A stretch of DNA of 64,000 bases from Butyrivibrio sp. XPD2006 (GCF_000420865.1 NZ_ATVT01000010.1:95523-159522); one strand, 5' to 3'; counted from the stretch's first letter, positions 26,445-35,036 are shown. A program made the numbers and translations. Notes: a model not told the origin generated them from the sequence alone.

Positions 26445-27284
26445 ATGATAAAAAGTATGGCAGTTGGGAGATTCAGATATATGGAAAAGGCACAGATCAG
26501 ATTTTTGGAAAAAGCAGCAAATGAAGGATTTAAAGGGCTGGAAATCAAGCAGTATGACGGATGGGAGCTCAGGTTTTCTGAAGGATATACAAGACGTGTT
26601 AACTCAGTAAGTGTATATGAAGACGGAGAACTTGATGTGGATGAAAAGATTGCATATTGTGAGAATGAGTATAGATCCCATGGACTTCCGTGCATTTTCA
26701 AAATCACTGATGCGGACAGAGAGCTTGCGGATAAACTTCTTAAACGCGGCTATATCATCACGGCTCCCACGGATCTGATGATACTGAAACTGGATGAATA
26801 TCAGTCAGATAATACGGAAGAAGTTTTGAAAAATGTAATATTCAGTGCAGAACCCGATGCCTGGTATGAACCATATTTTGAATTCGAAGGTCCGAAGGAT
26901 GCAAAGAATCAGGAGCTTTGCAAAAGAATAAATAACAGCGTTACTCTTGATAAATTGTTTGTTAAGGTTATGCATGATGGCAGTACTGCAGCGGTTGCAT
27001 CAACTGCAACAAATGAGGGATACAGCCTTCTGCATAATGTTGTTGTTAACGAACCGCTTCGAGGAATCGGGTTGGGCGAGAAGCTGTGCAGAGCAACTAT
27101 AGAGAAGTCAAAAGAACTCGGTGCGAAGTATTCCTATCTTCAGGTTATGCAGGAAAACAAAACGGCATTAAATCTTTACAAGAAGATAGGATTTGTGAAA
27201 CTTTATGAATATTGCTATCTGAAAAAAGATTGTAATTGGAAGATAGTTCCAGAAGCCGTAGAACAAATTGGAGAAAATAAATGA
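26445..27284 (+). CDS. GNAT family N-acetyltransferase
   Basis: A 279-residue acetyltransferase with a long N-terminal part (KQYDGWELRFSEGYTRRVNS) and a C-terminal GNAT core (LLHNVVVNEPLRGIGLGEKL, NKTALNLYKKIGFVKLYEY). This layout is shared by a common Clostridia family with an N-terminal degenerate GNAT half. Starts at 26445, 26457 and 26481 are all possible. Confidence 0.85.
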   Translation: MIKSMAVGRFRYMEKAQIRFLEKAANEGFKGLEIKQYDGWELRFSEGYTRRVNSVSVYEDGELDVDEKIAYCENEYRSHGLPCIFKITDADRELADKLLKRGYIITAPTDLMILKLDEYQSDNTEEVLKNVIFSAEPDAWYEPYFEFEGPKDAKNQELCKRINNSVTLDKLFVKVMHDGSTAAVASTATNEGYSLLHNVVVNEPLRGIGLGEKLCRATIEKSKELGAKYSYLQVMQENKTALNLYKKIGFVKLYEYCYLKKDCNWKIVPEAVEQIGENK

Positions 27285-27299
27285 TAAAGAGGTTAGCAG

Positions 27300-27611
27300 A
27301 TGGCATCAAGTAAAGACTATTTGGAATTCATATTAGAGCAGCTGTCAGGGCTTGATGATATAACGCATCGTTCCATGATGGGAGAATATATCCTGTATTA
27401 TAGAGGCAAGGTGTTTGGCGGTATCTATGATGACCGCTTTCTGGTGAAGCCTACAAAGTCCGCCAAAGCTATGATGCCTGATGCGGATATGGAACTTCCG
27501 TATGAAGGAGCAAAAGAGATGATCCTTGTTGATGGTGTTGACAACAGAGAGTTTATGAGAGAACTCGTAGAGGCGATGTATGAGGACTTGCCGACGACAA
27601 AGAAGAAATAA
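27300..27611 (+). CDS. TfoX N-terminal domain protein
   Basis: A 103-residue protein matching TfoX/Sxy N-terminal domains (RSMMGEYILYYRGKVFGGIY, FLVKPTKSAKAM). The competence-linked C-terminal domain is absent. In Firmicutes such single-domain proteins are common and their role is not known. It lies 15 bases after the GNAT gene. Confidence 0.85.
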   Translation: MASSKDYLEFILEQLSGLDDITHRSMMGEYILYYRGKVFGGIYDDRFLVKPTKSAKAMMPDADMELPYEGAKEMILVDGVDNREFMRELVEAMYEDLPTTKKK

Positions 27612-27639
27612 CTTTCAGCTTAAAATGTCTAACAGGGGA
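27611..27639 (+). repeat. Gene-junction motif, copy 5
   Basis: ACTTTCAGCTTAAAATGTCT followed by AACAGGGG, right after the TfoX stop. The ending GTCTAACAGGGG resembles GACTAAGGGG. Confidence 0.4.
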
Positions 27640-27643
27640 GAGT

Positions 27644-28426
27644 ATGAAGACTATCATTAAATCAGATATAGTAAGTGCATTAAAAAGTGTTGGGCTCCAG
27701 AATGGTGATTCAGTAATGGTACATACATCACTTGGACAGATTGGATATGTATGTGGTGGTGCACAGACTATTATTGAAGCTTTGATTGATGTTGTGGGGC
27801 AGAATGGAACTATTATGATGCCTACACAGTCATGGAAAAACCTTGATCCGGAAACAGGAGTTCATTGGGATGCAGATGAGGCTGACTGGGATACAATACG
27901 CGAAAACTGGCCGGCATATGATAAGGTGATTACTCCGACAAACACTATGGGTGCGGTTGCCGAAATGTTCCGTTCATGGCCTGGAACATTAAGGAGTGAC
28001 CATCCTGCCAGATCTGTTGCGGCTTGGGGAAAGAATGCTAAGTATTTAACTGAGAACCATGATCTTTCGAATATATTTGGAGACTCATCACCAATTGGGA
28101 GGCTTTATAAACTTGATGGGAAAGTTTTACTGATTGGAGTTGATTATGATAAGAATACTTCCATTCATTTAGCGGATGCGCGTGCAGAATACTCAAGCAA
28201 ACATACTTGCATTGAACACAGTGCAGTCATGGAGAATGGTGTTCGTGTCTGGAAAGCTTATGAAACATTGTATGTTGATGGAGAGGACTTCAAAGATATA
28301 GGAAGGGCATTTGAAGTAGCCTATACTACATGTAAGGTAAAAGTGGGCAATGCTGACATAAAGCTGATGAACCAGCGTGAATTAGTAGATTTTGCTGTAT
28401 CGTGGATAGAATGTAACAGAAAATAA
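27644..28426 (+). CDS. AAC(3)-like N-acetyltransferase
   Basis: A 260-residue member of the antibiotic N-acetyltransferase (AAC(3)/FrbF/YokD) family: MVHTSLGQIGYVCGGAQTII, NGTIMMPTQSWKNL and SDHPARSVAAWGKNAKYL (with the catalytic His), then ADARAEYSSKHT. Family members acetylate 3-amino groups of aminoglycosides or related amines, but many chromosomal homologues have unknown substrates, so resistance is not claimed. It is flanked on both sides by junction-motif copies. Confidence 0.85.
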   Translation: MKTIIKSDIVSALKSVGLQNGDSVMVHTSLGQIGYVCGGAQTIIEALIDVVGQNGTIMMPTQSWKNLDPETGVHWDADEADWDTIRENWPAYDKVITPTNTMGAVAEMFRSWPGTLRSDHPARSVAAWGKNAKYLTENHDLSNIFGDSSPIGRLYKLDGKVLLIGVDYDKNTSIHLADARAEYSSKHTCIEHSAVMENGVRVWKAYETLYVDGEDFKDIGRAFEVAYTTCKVKVGNADIKLMNQRELVDFAVSWIECNRK

Positions 28427-28460
28427 CTTTCAGTTTTATAGACGATGACATAGTGCGGGG
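28425..28460 (+). repeat. Gene-junction motif, copy 6
   Basis: ACTTTCAGTTTTATAGACGA, overlapping the AAC(3)-like stop codon; nearly the same as the copy at 22987. Confidence 0.45.
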
Positions 28461-28471
28461 CGGAATTTTAG

Positions 28472-28715
28472 AAATATGCCTTAACAAGATGTGTTTGTTT
28501 TCAGAAGGCATATTTTTTATATAGTATTGATCTTTGATTTGCCTTTGTATGCCTTAAAAAGCCCTTTGTATCTATTAAAGGCATAACATTACGTATGGAA
28601 ACCTTCACTGGCACCAAAATGTATGCCCTATAGCTAAATTTTTTCTTCTATAAGGCATACATTGAAAATATTTTCATTTTTTGACTAAACCATCAATAAT
28701 TCCCGAATTTAGTCA
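28472..28715. repeat. Cluster of four hairpins in a gene-free stretch
   Basis: Within 28427-28733, which has no gene, three hairpins share arms built on TATGCCTT/AAGGCATA: ATATGCCTT 28474-28482 with AAGGCATAT 28505-28513 (then a T run), TATGCCTT 28548-28555 with AAGGCATA 28578-28585, and TGTATGCCCTATAG 28620-28633 with CTATAAGGCATACA 28648-28661. A fourth, TGACTAAA 28682-28689 with TTTAGTCA 28708-28715, is followed by CTCTTTTT. The first and fourth look like terminators; the shared arms suggest duplicated units. Confidence 0.55.
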
Positions 28716-28733
28716 CTCTTTTTGGAGCTTCTA

Positions 28734-28877
28734 ATGATGTTTGAGTATGGAAGTGAAAACTACAAGTGGTGGAAAGAAAAGGATTATCTGAACATGATAA
28801 AAGAAACTACCATCACGGAAGACAAGAACAAGGATGAGATTGTAAACGAAATATATTTCAGAGTATGTAACGGATGA
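28734..28877 (+). CDS. Small hypothetical protein, possibly a remnant
   Basis: A 47-codon frame with a good ribosome site (GGAG at 28724-28727, six bases before ATG). The product begins MMFEYGSENYKWWKEKDYLN and is charged and helical. It is followed by another junction-motif copy. It could be a real small protein or the surviving end of a larger lost gene; I do not recognise it. Confidence 0.4.
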   Translation: MMFEYGSENYKWWKEKDYLNMIKETTITEDKNKDEIVNEIYFRVCNG

Positions 28878-28879
28878 TA

Positions 28880-28900
28880 CATTCCCAGTTTTAAAGAATT
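28880..28900 (+). repeat. Gene-junction motif, weak copy 7
   Basis: CATTCCCAGTTTTAAAGAAT directly after the 47-codon frame; it shares the CAGTTTTA core with copies 2 and 6. Confidence 0.3.
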
Positions 28901-28931
28901 CATTGTTCATCAAAACAGAGGAGGAGCTGAT

Positions 28932-29504
28932 ATGAACGCAAGGGAGTACTTAGAGATTTTACATGTTGCTGAGAGGCTTAAAGATACGCCTCGTCATTGC
29001 ACTACAACGAAAAGAAGAACGGAGAGTGTGGCAGAGCACAGTTGGCGGATTTCGCTCATGGCATTTCTTCTTAAGCATGAGTTTGAAGATATAGATATCA
29101 ATAAAGTTGTAGATATGTGCCTCATTCATGATCTTGGTGAGTGCTTTACCGGCGATATTCCGACATTTATAAAGACTGATTCCGATAGAGAGGTTGAGGA
29201 TTCTCTTTTGAACCGGTGGGTTAAATCTCTTCCGGAGGAACTATCCGGGGAAATAGCTAATCTTTATAAAGAAATGGATGCCCAAGAAACTAAGGAGGCT
29301 AAGCTATACAAATCATTGGATAAGCTGGAGGCCTTGATTCAACATAACGAATCTCCAATTGATACATGGTCTGAAAATGAGTATGAACTCAATAAGACCT
29401 ACGCATTTGATACAGTATCTTTTTCAGAATGGCTTACTGAACTTAGAAAGGCGATTCTTGAAGACACCTTAGAGAAGATTGAAAATGAAGAGGCGAATGT
29501 TTGA
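28932..29504 (+). CDS. HD domain phosphohydrolase (YfbR-like)
   Basis: A 190-residue HD-domain protein. The metal-binding residues are visible: RTESVAEHSWRISLM (first His), CLIHDLGE (His-Asp) and a distal Asp near KSLDKLEALIQ. It resembles YfbR/YGK1-like 5'-deoxynucleotidases. GGAGGAG precedes the ATG. The last codons run into a fragment of a GNAT gene (see 29491), so the natural C-terminus may have been replaced. Confidence 0.8.
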   Translation: MNAREYLEILHVAERLKDTPRHCTTTKRRTESVAEHSWRISLMAFLLKHEFEDIDINKVVDMCLIHDLGECFTGDIPTFIKTDSDREVEDSLLNRWVKSLPEELSGEIANLYKEMDAQETKEAKLYKSLDKLEALIQHNESPIDTWSENEYELNKTYAFDTVSFSEWLTELRKAILEDTLEKIENEEANV

Positions 29505-29536
29505 AGCTGTTGGATTCAAAAAGGTAGATGAAGAAT
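29491..29536 (+). pseudogene. 46-bp GNAT gene fragment at a junction
   Basis: This stretch matches 22454-22499 at 42 of 46 positions. Both encode RRMFEAVGFKK.DEE, the last motif of a GNAT fold. Here it is stranded between the HD gene and the next GNAT gene, overlapping the HD stop codon. It marks a recombination or deletion end-point. Confidence 0.7.
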
Positions 29537-29538
29537 TC

Positions 29539-30033
29539 ATGACAGAATGGATGGATAAGTTGATGGACATTGTTTATAAAAGATTATCAGAGAACGAATT
29601 GAACAGGATCATAAAAATGAGAATAGATCAGCTGACAGAGGAATACACATCAGAGGGAAAAACTGTACCGAGTGATGTAAATCTTGAAGAGGCTCTACTG
29701 GATTTTTATAAAAGGAATATGACTGCAGGAACCTATATTTCCTGGCTTGCATTTGATGGTGATAAGATAGTCGGAACCAGTGGAATGTCTTTTGCGGAAA
29801 AGCCGCCATACTTCACATGCCCTTCAGGGAAATTAGGTATCTTGTCCAGTATGTATACCGATCCGAACTATAGGCGGATGGGAATCGCTACAGGGTTGCT
29901 TGACAGGGTAGTAAAAGAAGCAAAAGACTATGGCTGCGGAACAATCTACATTACAGCGTCGAATATGGGTGTAAAGCTGTACGAATCATATGGGTTTAAG
30001 CACAATGGAAATTTCATGCAGTACAACTTTTGA
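29539..30033 (+). CDS. GNAT family N-acetyltransferase
   Basis: An acetyltransferase with motif A YTDPNYRRMGIATGLLDRVV and motif B MGVKLYESYGFKHNG. Starts at 29539, 29551 and 29563 are in frame; MDIVYKRLSENEL from 29563 is the most family-like beginning (156 residues). The frame is open upstream to 29479 only because the GNAT fragment lies in the same frame. Substrate unknown. Confidence 0.83.
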   Translation: MTEWMDKLMDIVYKRLSENELNRIIKMRIDQLTEEYTSEGKTVPSDVNLEEALLDFYKRNMTAGTYISWLAFDGDKIVGTSGMSFAEKPPYFTCPSGKLGILSSMYTDPNYRRMGIATGLLDRVVKEAKDYGCGTIYITASNMGVKLYESYGFKHNGNFMQYNF

Positions 30034-30054
30034 TCAGCGTTATAGCGAATTAAG
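30031..30054 (+). repeat. Gene-junction motif, copy 8
   Basis: GATCAGCGTTATAGCGAATT overlapping the GNAT stop; related to copies 2 and 6 (CAG, TTATAG, CGA). Confidence 0.35.
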
Positions 30055-30074
30055 ATATCAGTGAGGATTTGAAA

Positions 30075-30308
30075 ATGGGGCTCATTCATTTTGGCAAGAA
30101 ACAGAAATCTATAAGCAAAGACATCCCTTTTGACCCCGACAAACAGATAGCTGTAATTAAGTGCAGTATCTGTACCGGAGAGCAGGTGGCAGGTTTTAAG
30201 AGTAAAGAAGATGGTCATTTTACCGAGGTAATGCTGATAAGAGATGCTAAGGATCTGGAAAAGTTTAAGGAAACTTACAAAATAGAAGAGATAAAAAAGG
30301 AATACTAA
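30075..30308 (+). CDS. Small conserved Clostridia protein
   Basis: A 77-residue protein (MGLIHFGKKQKSISKDIPFD, AVIKCSICTGEQVAGFK, FTEVMLIRDAKDLEKFKETY). Close relatives are frequent in Lachnospiraceae as short proteins of unknown function, sometimes mislabelled aspartate dehydrogenase. GTGAGG at 30061-30066 supports ATG 30075. Confidence 0.7.
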   Translation: MGLIHFGKKQKSISKDIPFDPDKQIAVIKCSICTGEQVAGFKSKEDGHFTEVMLIRDAKDLEKFKETYKIEEIKKEY

Positions 30309-30322
30309 ATTAATATTAGATA

Positions 30323-30898
30323 ATGATTGTGATTACATTTCTTCAACTAATGCTTTTTATAACAATAATATGGATTATTACCCGCTTGGTGGCAGCAATT
30401 ATAACAAAGTCATTTTCAGTAAAACGTGAAATTCTGCTGCTTTTAGTCTACGTGTGCATCGTTGTTATCTTCAGATTCACATATTTCGAATTTTATACGG
30501 TGAATGGAAATATACAACTTTTAGGGTTGGGCTTTGAAGATAATATTCATGATATGATTAATATCATTCCATTTTATTTCCTGGTAGATCGATATCCTGG
30601 TTGGAAGATGAACATAATTGGAAATATTGCAATGTTCATACCTGTTGGGATTGTGTGGCCTATTTGCTTCAAAAAACTTGATACGATTGGAAAGACCATA
30701 TTGGCAGGAGCCGGTTTTACTCTGTTCATCGAATTGACTCAACTGTTCTGCCTGGGACGACATACAGATGTTGACGACTTGATGTTAAATACGTTTGGCG
30801 TGGCGATTGGCGCGTGTATTGTATTCATGACTCGGAGAAGAAAACAGCTGGTCAGAACCATTCGACTTAATAACATAGATGGAGAAAGTAAAAAATGA
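30323..30898 (+). CDS. VanZ-like family membrane protein
   Basis: A 191-residue protein with four or five membrane helices and the VanZ signature near the C-terminus (GRHTDVDDLMLNTFGVAIG), preceded by NIIPFYFL. VanZ-like proteins are linked to low-level teicoplanin tolerance and envelope stress, but most chromosomal copies are uncharacterised. It overlaps the next gene by four bases. Confidence 0.85.
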   Translation: MIVITFLQLMLFITIIWIITRLVAAIITKSFSVKREILLLLVYVCIVVIFRFTYFEFYTVNGNIQLLGLGFEDNIHDMINIIPFYFLVDRYPGWKMNIIGNIAMFIPVGIVWPICFKKLDTIGKTILAGAGFTLFIELTQLFCLGRHTDVDDLMLNTFGVAIGACIVFMTRRRKQLVRTIRLNNIDGESKK

Positions 30899-31443
30899 TC
30901 AGTGAATTACAGCTATTTATTCCCCGTCCTGAAGACGGATGGTTCTATGTGAAAATGATGTCCGACCCGGAGACTATGGCTTATAATGCGCCTTGGTTTC
31001 CGCCTGACGGATGCATCCCCGAACCGGAATCCGAGTGGCTTGATCTACAGAAGTTCTGGATTGGAAAGACGCCTGAGAGATTCTATGCTTTTCTGCAAAG
31101 AAAGAGTGACGGAGCCTTTGTCGGAGATGTGAATTATCACAAGAATCCGGACCGGGATTGGTGTGATATGGGAATCGTAATCTACGCACCTGAGAGAGGA
31201 AAAGGCTACGGAAAGCAAGGACTTAGCCTTCTTTTGAATCGCGCTTTTAATGTGGACGGAGTATCCTGTCTACACAACGATTTTGAAGAGACTCGCAGCG
31301 CAGCGTATAACATACATAAAGCTGTCGGCTTTAAGAAAATCGGTAGGGCTGACGGGATTATTCATTTAGCGATTACCAAAGAGGACTATCTTAGCTATGA
31401 AAGATTTTTTGAGAGAAAGCTTCAGTTACTCAGCGATTTATAA
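30895..31443 (+). CDS. GNAT family N-acetyltransferase (RimJ/RimL-like)
   Basis: A 182-residue acetyltransferase with VIYAPERGKGYGKQGLSLLL (motif A) and SAAYNIHKAVGFKKIG (motif B). It is translationally coupled to the VanZ-like gene and overlaps the following hydrolase by 47 bases. Substrate unknown. Confidence 0.85.
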   Translation: MISELQLFIPRPEDGWFYVKMMSDPETMAYNAPWFPPDGCIPEPESEWLDLQKFWIGKTPERFYAFLQRKSDGAFVGDVNYHKNPDRDWCDMGIVIYAPERGKGYGKQGLSLLLNRAFNVDGVSCLHNDFEETRSAAYNIHKAVGFKKIGRADGIIHLAITKEDYLSYERFFERKLQLLSDL

Positions 31444-32230
31444 AGAGATCGGGAAAGTCCCCAAAATAATCACTCCCGAGAAAATCTCTTACGGCTCAGA
31501 TAAAAATCAGTATTACTACTATTATGAGCCGGATAAGGTGAAGTCGGATAAGGTCATAGTCTGGATCCATGGAGGCGGCTGGAATGCCGGTACGCCTGAG
31601 GACTTTGATTACATGGGACAGCGCTTTGCGGATGAAGGCTATCGCTTCATATCGATGGGGTACAGGCTCTCTACGCAAAAAAAGTACCCTGCCCAGATTG
31701 AGGATGTATGTGCCGGATACAATCATGCGATTTCGTATCTTAAGGGGAAGGGAATTGATACATCCAGGATCATTATTTGCGGACCCAGTGCAGGAGCGCA
31801 TCTTTCTTCAATCCTGACTTTCAGTAAGGCAGACCAGGAGAAGTATAATGTAGATGTATCAGGAGTTATAGGCTATGTCGGCTGGGGCGGACCCTATTGC
31901 TTCAACGATAAATCTTCGCTTGTGCTCAGGATTCTTGAGAATCAGCTGTTCCCCAAAGGGTATGACAGAAGAGAGGCTGAGCCGATAGCTCTTTTGACAA
32001 ATAACCATATCCCCATGTTGCTGATACAGAGCAGGCATGACGGGCTTGTGGATTTCTCGTTTGCGGAAGACTTTCGCGATAAGGCGCTGGAACTTGGTAT
32101 GCAGTGTGAACTCTATGAAGTGACTGATGAACTCAACACGCATTCCTGGTATACTGCAGGAGTATTTGCCAAGAGACGGGAAGAAAATAAGAGCGTTGAT
32201 AAGTTCTTTAACTGGGTGGAGGAAAGATAA
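31397..32230 (+). CDS. Alpha/beta hydrolase (esterase-like)
   Basis: A 277-residue esterase-type hydrolase. WIHGGGWNAGTPED is the oxyanion HGGG motif, IICGPSAGAHLSSI the nucleophile elbow with Ser, QSRHDGLVDF the acid region and LNTHSWYT the His. The start is uncertain: ATG 31397 overlaps the GNAT gene by 47 bases and has only a distant GAGG. Probably acts on short-chain esters. Confidence 0.85.
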   Translation: MKDFLRESFSYSAIYKEIGKVPKIITPEKISYGSDKNQYYYYYEPDKVKSDKVIVWIHGGGWNAGTPEDFDYMGQRFADEGYRFISMGYRLSTQKKYPAQIEDVCAGYNHAISYLKGKGIDTSRIIICGPSAGAHLSSILTFSKADQEKYNVDVSGVIGYVGWGGPYCFNDKSSLVLRILENQLFPKGYDRREAEPIALLTNNHIPMLLIQSRHDGLVDFSFAEDFRDKALELGMQCELYEVTDELNTHSWYTAGVFAKRREENKSVDKFFNWVEER

Positions 32231-32241
32231 CTCAAAAGACA

Positions 32242-32742
32242 ATGAAGATAAGAAATTCGACTAACAATGACTTAACAAGAATAATGGAAATCTATGCTTA
32301 TGCCAGGAAATTCATGGCTGAACACGGGAATCCCAATCAGTGGGGGCCGACAAACTGGCCTCCGGAATGGCTGATAAAGGAAGATATAGAAAAGGGATGC
32401 AGCTATGTGTGCGAGAATGATAACGGCAGCGTGATCGGAACTTTCTTTTTTAATCAGGGAAAAGAGATTGAGCCTAATTACATTGATATTGAAGACGGCA
32501 ACTGGACCGGCAGCAGTACATACGGAGTCGTGCACAGGATTGCATCAGACGGCTCTGAAAGAGGTGTAGGTTCTTTTTGCTTAAAATGGGCATTTGATAA
32601 ATGTGGAAATCTTCGCATTGATACCCATGGAGACAACAAGGTTATGCAGAATATGCTCAAAAAGAATGGCTTTGTTCATCGTGGGACCATTCATGTAGAT
32701 GAAGACGATAACCCAAGGATGGCCTTTGAAAAAATAAGTTGA
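32242..32742 (+). CDS. GNAT family N-acetyltransferase
   Basis: A 166-residue acetyltransferase, beginning MKIRNSTNNDLTRIMEIYAY and containing NPNQWGP as in a large uncharacterised subfamily. Motif A is degenerate (RIASDGSERGVGSFCLKW), motif B is NKVMQNMLKKNGFVHRG. Substrate unknown. Confidence 0.85.
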   Translation: MKIRNSTNNDLTRIMEIYAYARKFMAEHGNPNQWGPTNWPPEWLIKEDIEKGCSYVCENDNGSVIGTFFFNQGKEIEPNYIDIEDGNWTGSSTYGVVHRIASDGSERGVGSFCLKWAFDKCGNLRIDTHGDNKVMQNMLKKNGFVHRGTIHVDEDDNPRMAFEKIS

Positions 32743-32762
32743 AGCACCTATAAGGAGGAAGA

Positions 32763-33404
32763 ATGAAATACGGCGAGTCTTTGTTTGATATTTGTTACCT
32801 TCTGTTTGCAATAATAAGCGGATGCATTATCCTGAAAAGATCTAAAGACACTATGGGAAAACTCATGGGATATGCAGCGTTGATACTGGGCTGTGGCGAT
32901 GCGTTCCATCTTGTTCCAAGGGTGCTTAACTATTTCGTGGACAGCGACTTTACTGTGGCACTTGGAGTGGGCAAGCTCGTAACTTCGATTACCATGACAG
33001 TCTTTTATGTGCTTCTTTATTACCTGTGGATGCGCGTATATAAGATCAATGAGAATAAGAAACTGACTGTGGCAGTATGGACACTTTCTGTCATCAGGAT
33101 TATTCTGTGCCTGTTTCCGCAAAACGGGTGGCTTAAAAATGAAAGCAGCATAACTTGGGGCATTATCAGGAATATTCCTTTTGTGATCCTAGGGGCTGTG
33201 ATCTGTTATCTGTACTTTGTTAAGAAATCAGAAGACAGAATCTTTCGCCTGATGTGGCTGTATATTCTGTTGTCATTCCTGTTCTATATCCCGGTAGCAG
33301 TGTTTGCAGGGCTCGTTCCAATGCTAGGAATGCTCATGCTGCCGAAGACAATCTGCTACATTCTTATGATCATAGCATTTTTGAAGAGAGTAAAGACTGC
33401 ATGA
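32763..33404 (+). CDS. Hypothetical membrane protein
   Basis: A 213-residue polytopic protein with about seven hydrophobic helices. It has no signature that I can name beyond membrane residence. AGGAGG is well placed before the ATG. It is coupled to the GH25 gene by ATGA overlap. Confidence 0.65.
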   Translation: MKYGESLFDICYLLFAIISGCIILKRSKDTMGKLMGYAALILGCGDAFHLVPRVLNYFVDSDFTVALGVGKLVTSITMTVFYVLLYYLWMRVYKINENKKLTVAVWTLSVIRIILCLFPQNGWLKNESSITWGIIRNIPFVILGAVICYLYFVKKSEDRIFRLMWLYILLSFLFYIPVAVFAGLVPMLGMLMLPKTICYILMIIAFLKRVKTA

Positions 33405-34117
33405 AAAGAAAAATACTAATCCCGGTAATTTCACTGATATTGCTGGCGGGACTTACGAGCACTCTTTTATATACCGGAGTGATACATATAAATAATCCTT
33501 CAAGATCAAAGTATCCAGTTCGTGGAGTTGATGTTTCTCATCATCAGGGAGAAGTTGACTGGGACAAGCTCTCGAAGGAGGATATCTCTTTTGCTTTTAT
33601 AAAAGCTACCGAAGGCTCACAGTATAAGGATGAGCAATTTGACAGGAACTGGGGCAAGGCAGCAGCCACTGAATTAAGGATCGGAGCGTATCATTTCTTT
33701 AGTCTGGATTCATCCGGAGCCGATCAGGCTGAGAATTTTTGCAATACGGTAGAAGCGGTAAAAGACATGCTTCCACCGGTGGTTGATGTTGAACCATATG
33801 GGAATTATCAGGATCCGGGACAGCTTGATAAAGAGAAAATGATGGCAGAGCTGGGTGACTTTCTGATAGGTGTTGAGTCATATTATGGGCTAAAGCCAAT
33901 TATTTATACCACTGAAGAGTGGCTGCCTGTTTTGGAGGAGAAGTTCAGTGATTATGATCTGTGGATCAGAAACGTATACGGTAAACCCGATCCTGCAACA
34001 AACTGGACATTTTGGCAGTATTCCAACAGGCATGTGCTCTCCGGGTATTCAGGAACAGAGCGATATATCGACATGAACGTGTTTTATGGTGGTGAGGAAG
34101 AATTTCGCTTGTATTAG
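33401..34117 (+). CDS. GH25 lysozyme (muramidase), membrane-anchored or secreted
   Basis: A 238-residue protein with an N-terminal hydrophobic segment (ILIPVISLILLAGLTSTLLY) serving as signal or anchor, then a GH25 domain: RGVDVSHHQGEVDWDKL, FIKATEGSQYKD, GAYHFFS, PPVVDVEPYG with catalytic Asp/Glu, and NWTFWQYSN. It would cleave peptidoglycan between MurNAc and GlcNAc. The ATG overlaps the previous stop. Confidence 0.9.
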   Translation: MKRKILIPVISLILLAGLTSTLLYTGVIHINNPSRSKYPVRGVDVSHHQGEVDWDKLSKEDISFAFIKATEGSQYKDEQFDRNWGKAAATELRIGAYHFFSLDSSGADQAENFCNTVEAVKDMLPPVVDVEPYGNYQDPGQLDKEKMMAELGDFLIGVESYYGLKPIIYTTEEWLPVLEEKFSDYDLWIRNVYGKPDPATNWTFWQYSNRHVLSGYSGTERYIDMNVFYGGEEEFRLY

Positions 34118-34134
34118 GCAGATTCGAGAAAGCC

Positions 34135-35007
34135 TTATTCAAATGATTTCTTGATCTGATCCAGGAACTTCTCTGCAATAGGAGTAAAAGTCTGGTACTT
34201 GTTCCATATAAGATAAAGATCGGAAGTGAGTTTTGGGGAAAGTGGCCTGAATACCAGGTCACTTTTTTCTGTGTTGATCAGATCTTTAAAGGTTAGAAGT
34301 ATGCCGAGGTTCTCTTTGGCAAATACACTGGCATTGTATGAAAGTCTAAAAGAGCCTTCAAGTTTAAGCTCAGAGAATCTGTCTTTTGCCCAGGATTTGA
34401 TCTCGTTATTCCAACTCTGTTCAGATACAAAAAGAGGTTGCCCCACAAGGTCAGAAACTCTGATGGTTTTCTTCTTGGACAGCGGATGCGAGGCAGATAT
34501 TATTGCGCCCCATACATCGGCCTGCGGGAATTTTACAAATTCATATTTATTGCTGTCAGGTGTTTCGCACAGCACGGCAAAATCAAGAATGCCCTTGTCG
34601 AGCTTCTCTGTTACCTGCTCAGTATCTCCGCTGGTTATGTGATATGTGAAATTAGGGTATTTGTCTTTTAACTTATGAATCTCTCTCGCAAGATATCTGA
34701 TCTGATAGCTCTCAGCCAGACCAAAATAAATATCACCACCGGTTATGTCGTCCAAAGTATTGAATTCCTGCTCTATCTTATCTGACATAGCGACAAGGTC
34801 CTGAGCGCGATCGCGAAGGAGCATTCCTTCATCTGTGAGTGAAATACTGAAGCTGTGCCTTACAAACAGTTTTTTCCCAAGCTCTTCTTCCAGAGCTTTG
34901 AGTGTCTTTGAAAGAGTGGGCTGAGAAACGTGGAGTTGCTCTGCGGCCTTTGACATGTTTTCTTCTCTTGCGACTGCAAGAAAATACTTGAGATTCCTGA
35001 TTTCCAT
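34135..35007 (-). CDS. LysR family transcriptional regulator
   Basis: A 290-residue LysR protein: winged-HTH N-terminus (LKYFLAVAREENMSKAAEQL, HVSQPTLSKTLKALEEELGK) and a periplasmic-binding-like effector domain. It is divergent from the operon starting at 35132, and the intergenic region has a LysR-type dyad, so it probably controls that operon and itself. Effector unknown. Confidence 0.92.
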   Translation of the reverse strand: MEIRNLKYFLAVAREENMSKAAEQLHVSQPTLSKTLKALEEELGKKLFVRHSFSISLTDEGMLLRDRAQDLVAMSDKIEQEFNTLDDITGGDIYFGLAESYQIRYLAREIHKLKDKYPNFTYHITSGDTEQVTEKLDKGILDFAVLCETPDSNKYEFVKFPQADVWGAIISASHPLSKKKTIRVSDLVGQPLFVSEQSWNNEIKSWAKDRFSELKLEGSFRLSYNASVFAKENLGILLTFKDLINTEKSDLVFRPLSPKLTSDLYLIWNKYQTFTPIAEKFLDQIKKSFE

Positions 35008-35036
35008 GAAAGCTCCTTTCTATTGAGAAGGATAAT

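Noticed and set aside
27644..28426. Aminoglycoside resistance gene.
   Set aside because: The family is right, but many chromosomal relatives have other or unknown substrates; sequence alone does not support a resistance claim.
34103..34140. Hairpin between the convergent GH25 and lysR genes.
   Set aside because: Only about five pairs and no T run; not enough to call a terminator.
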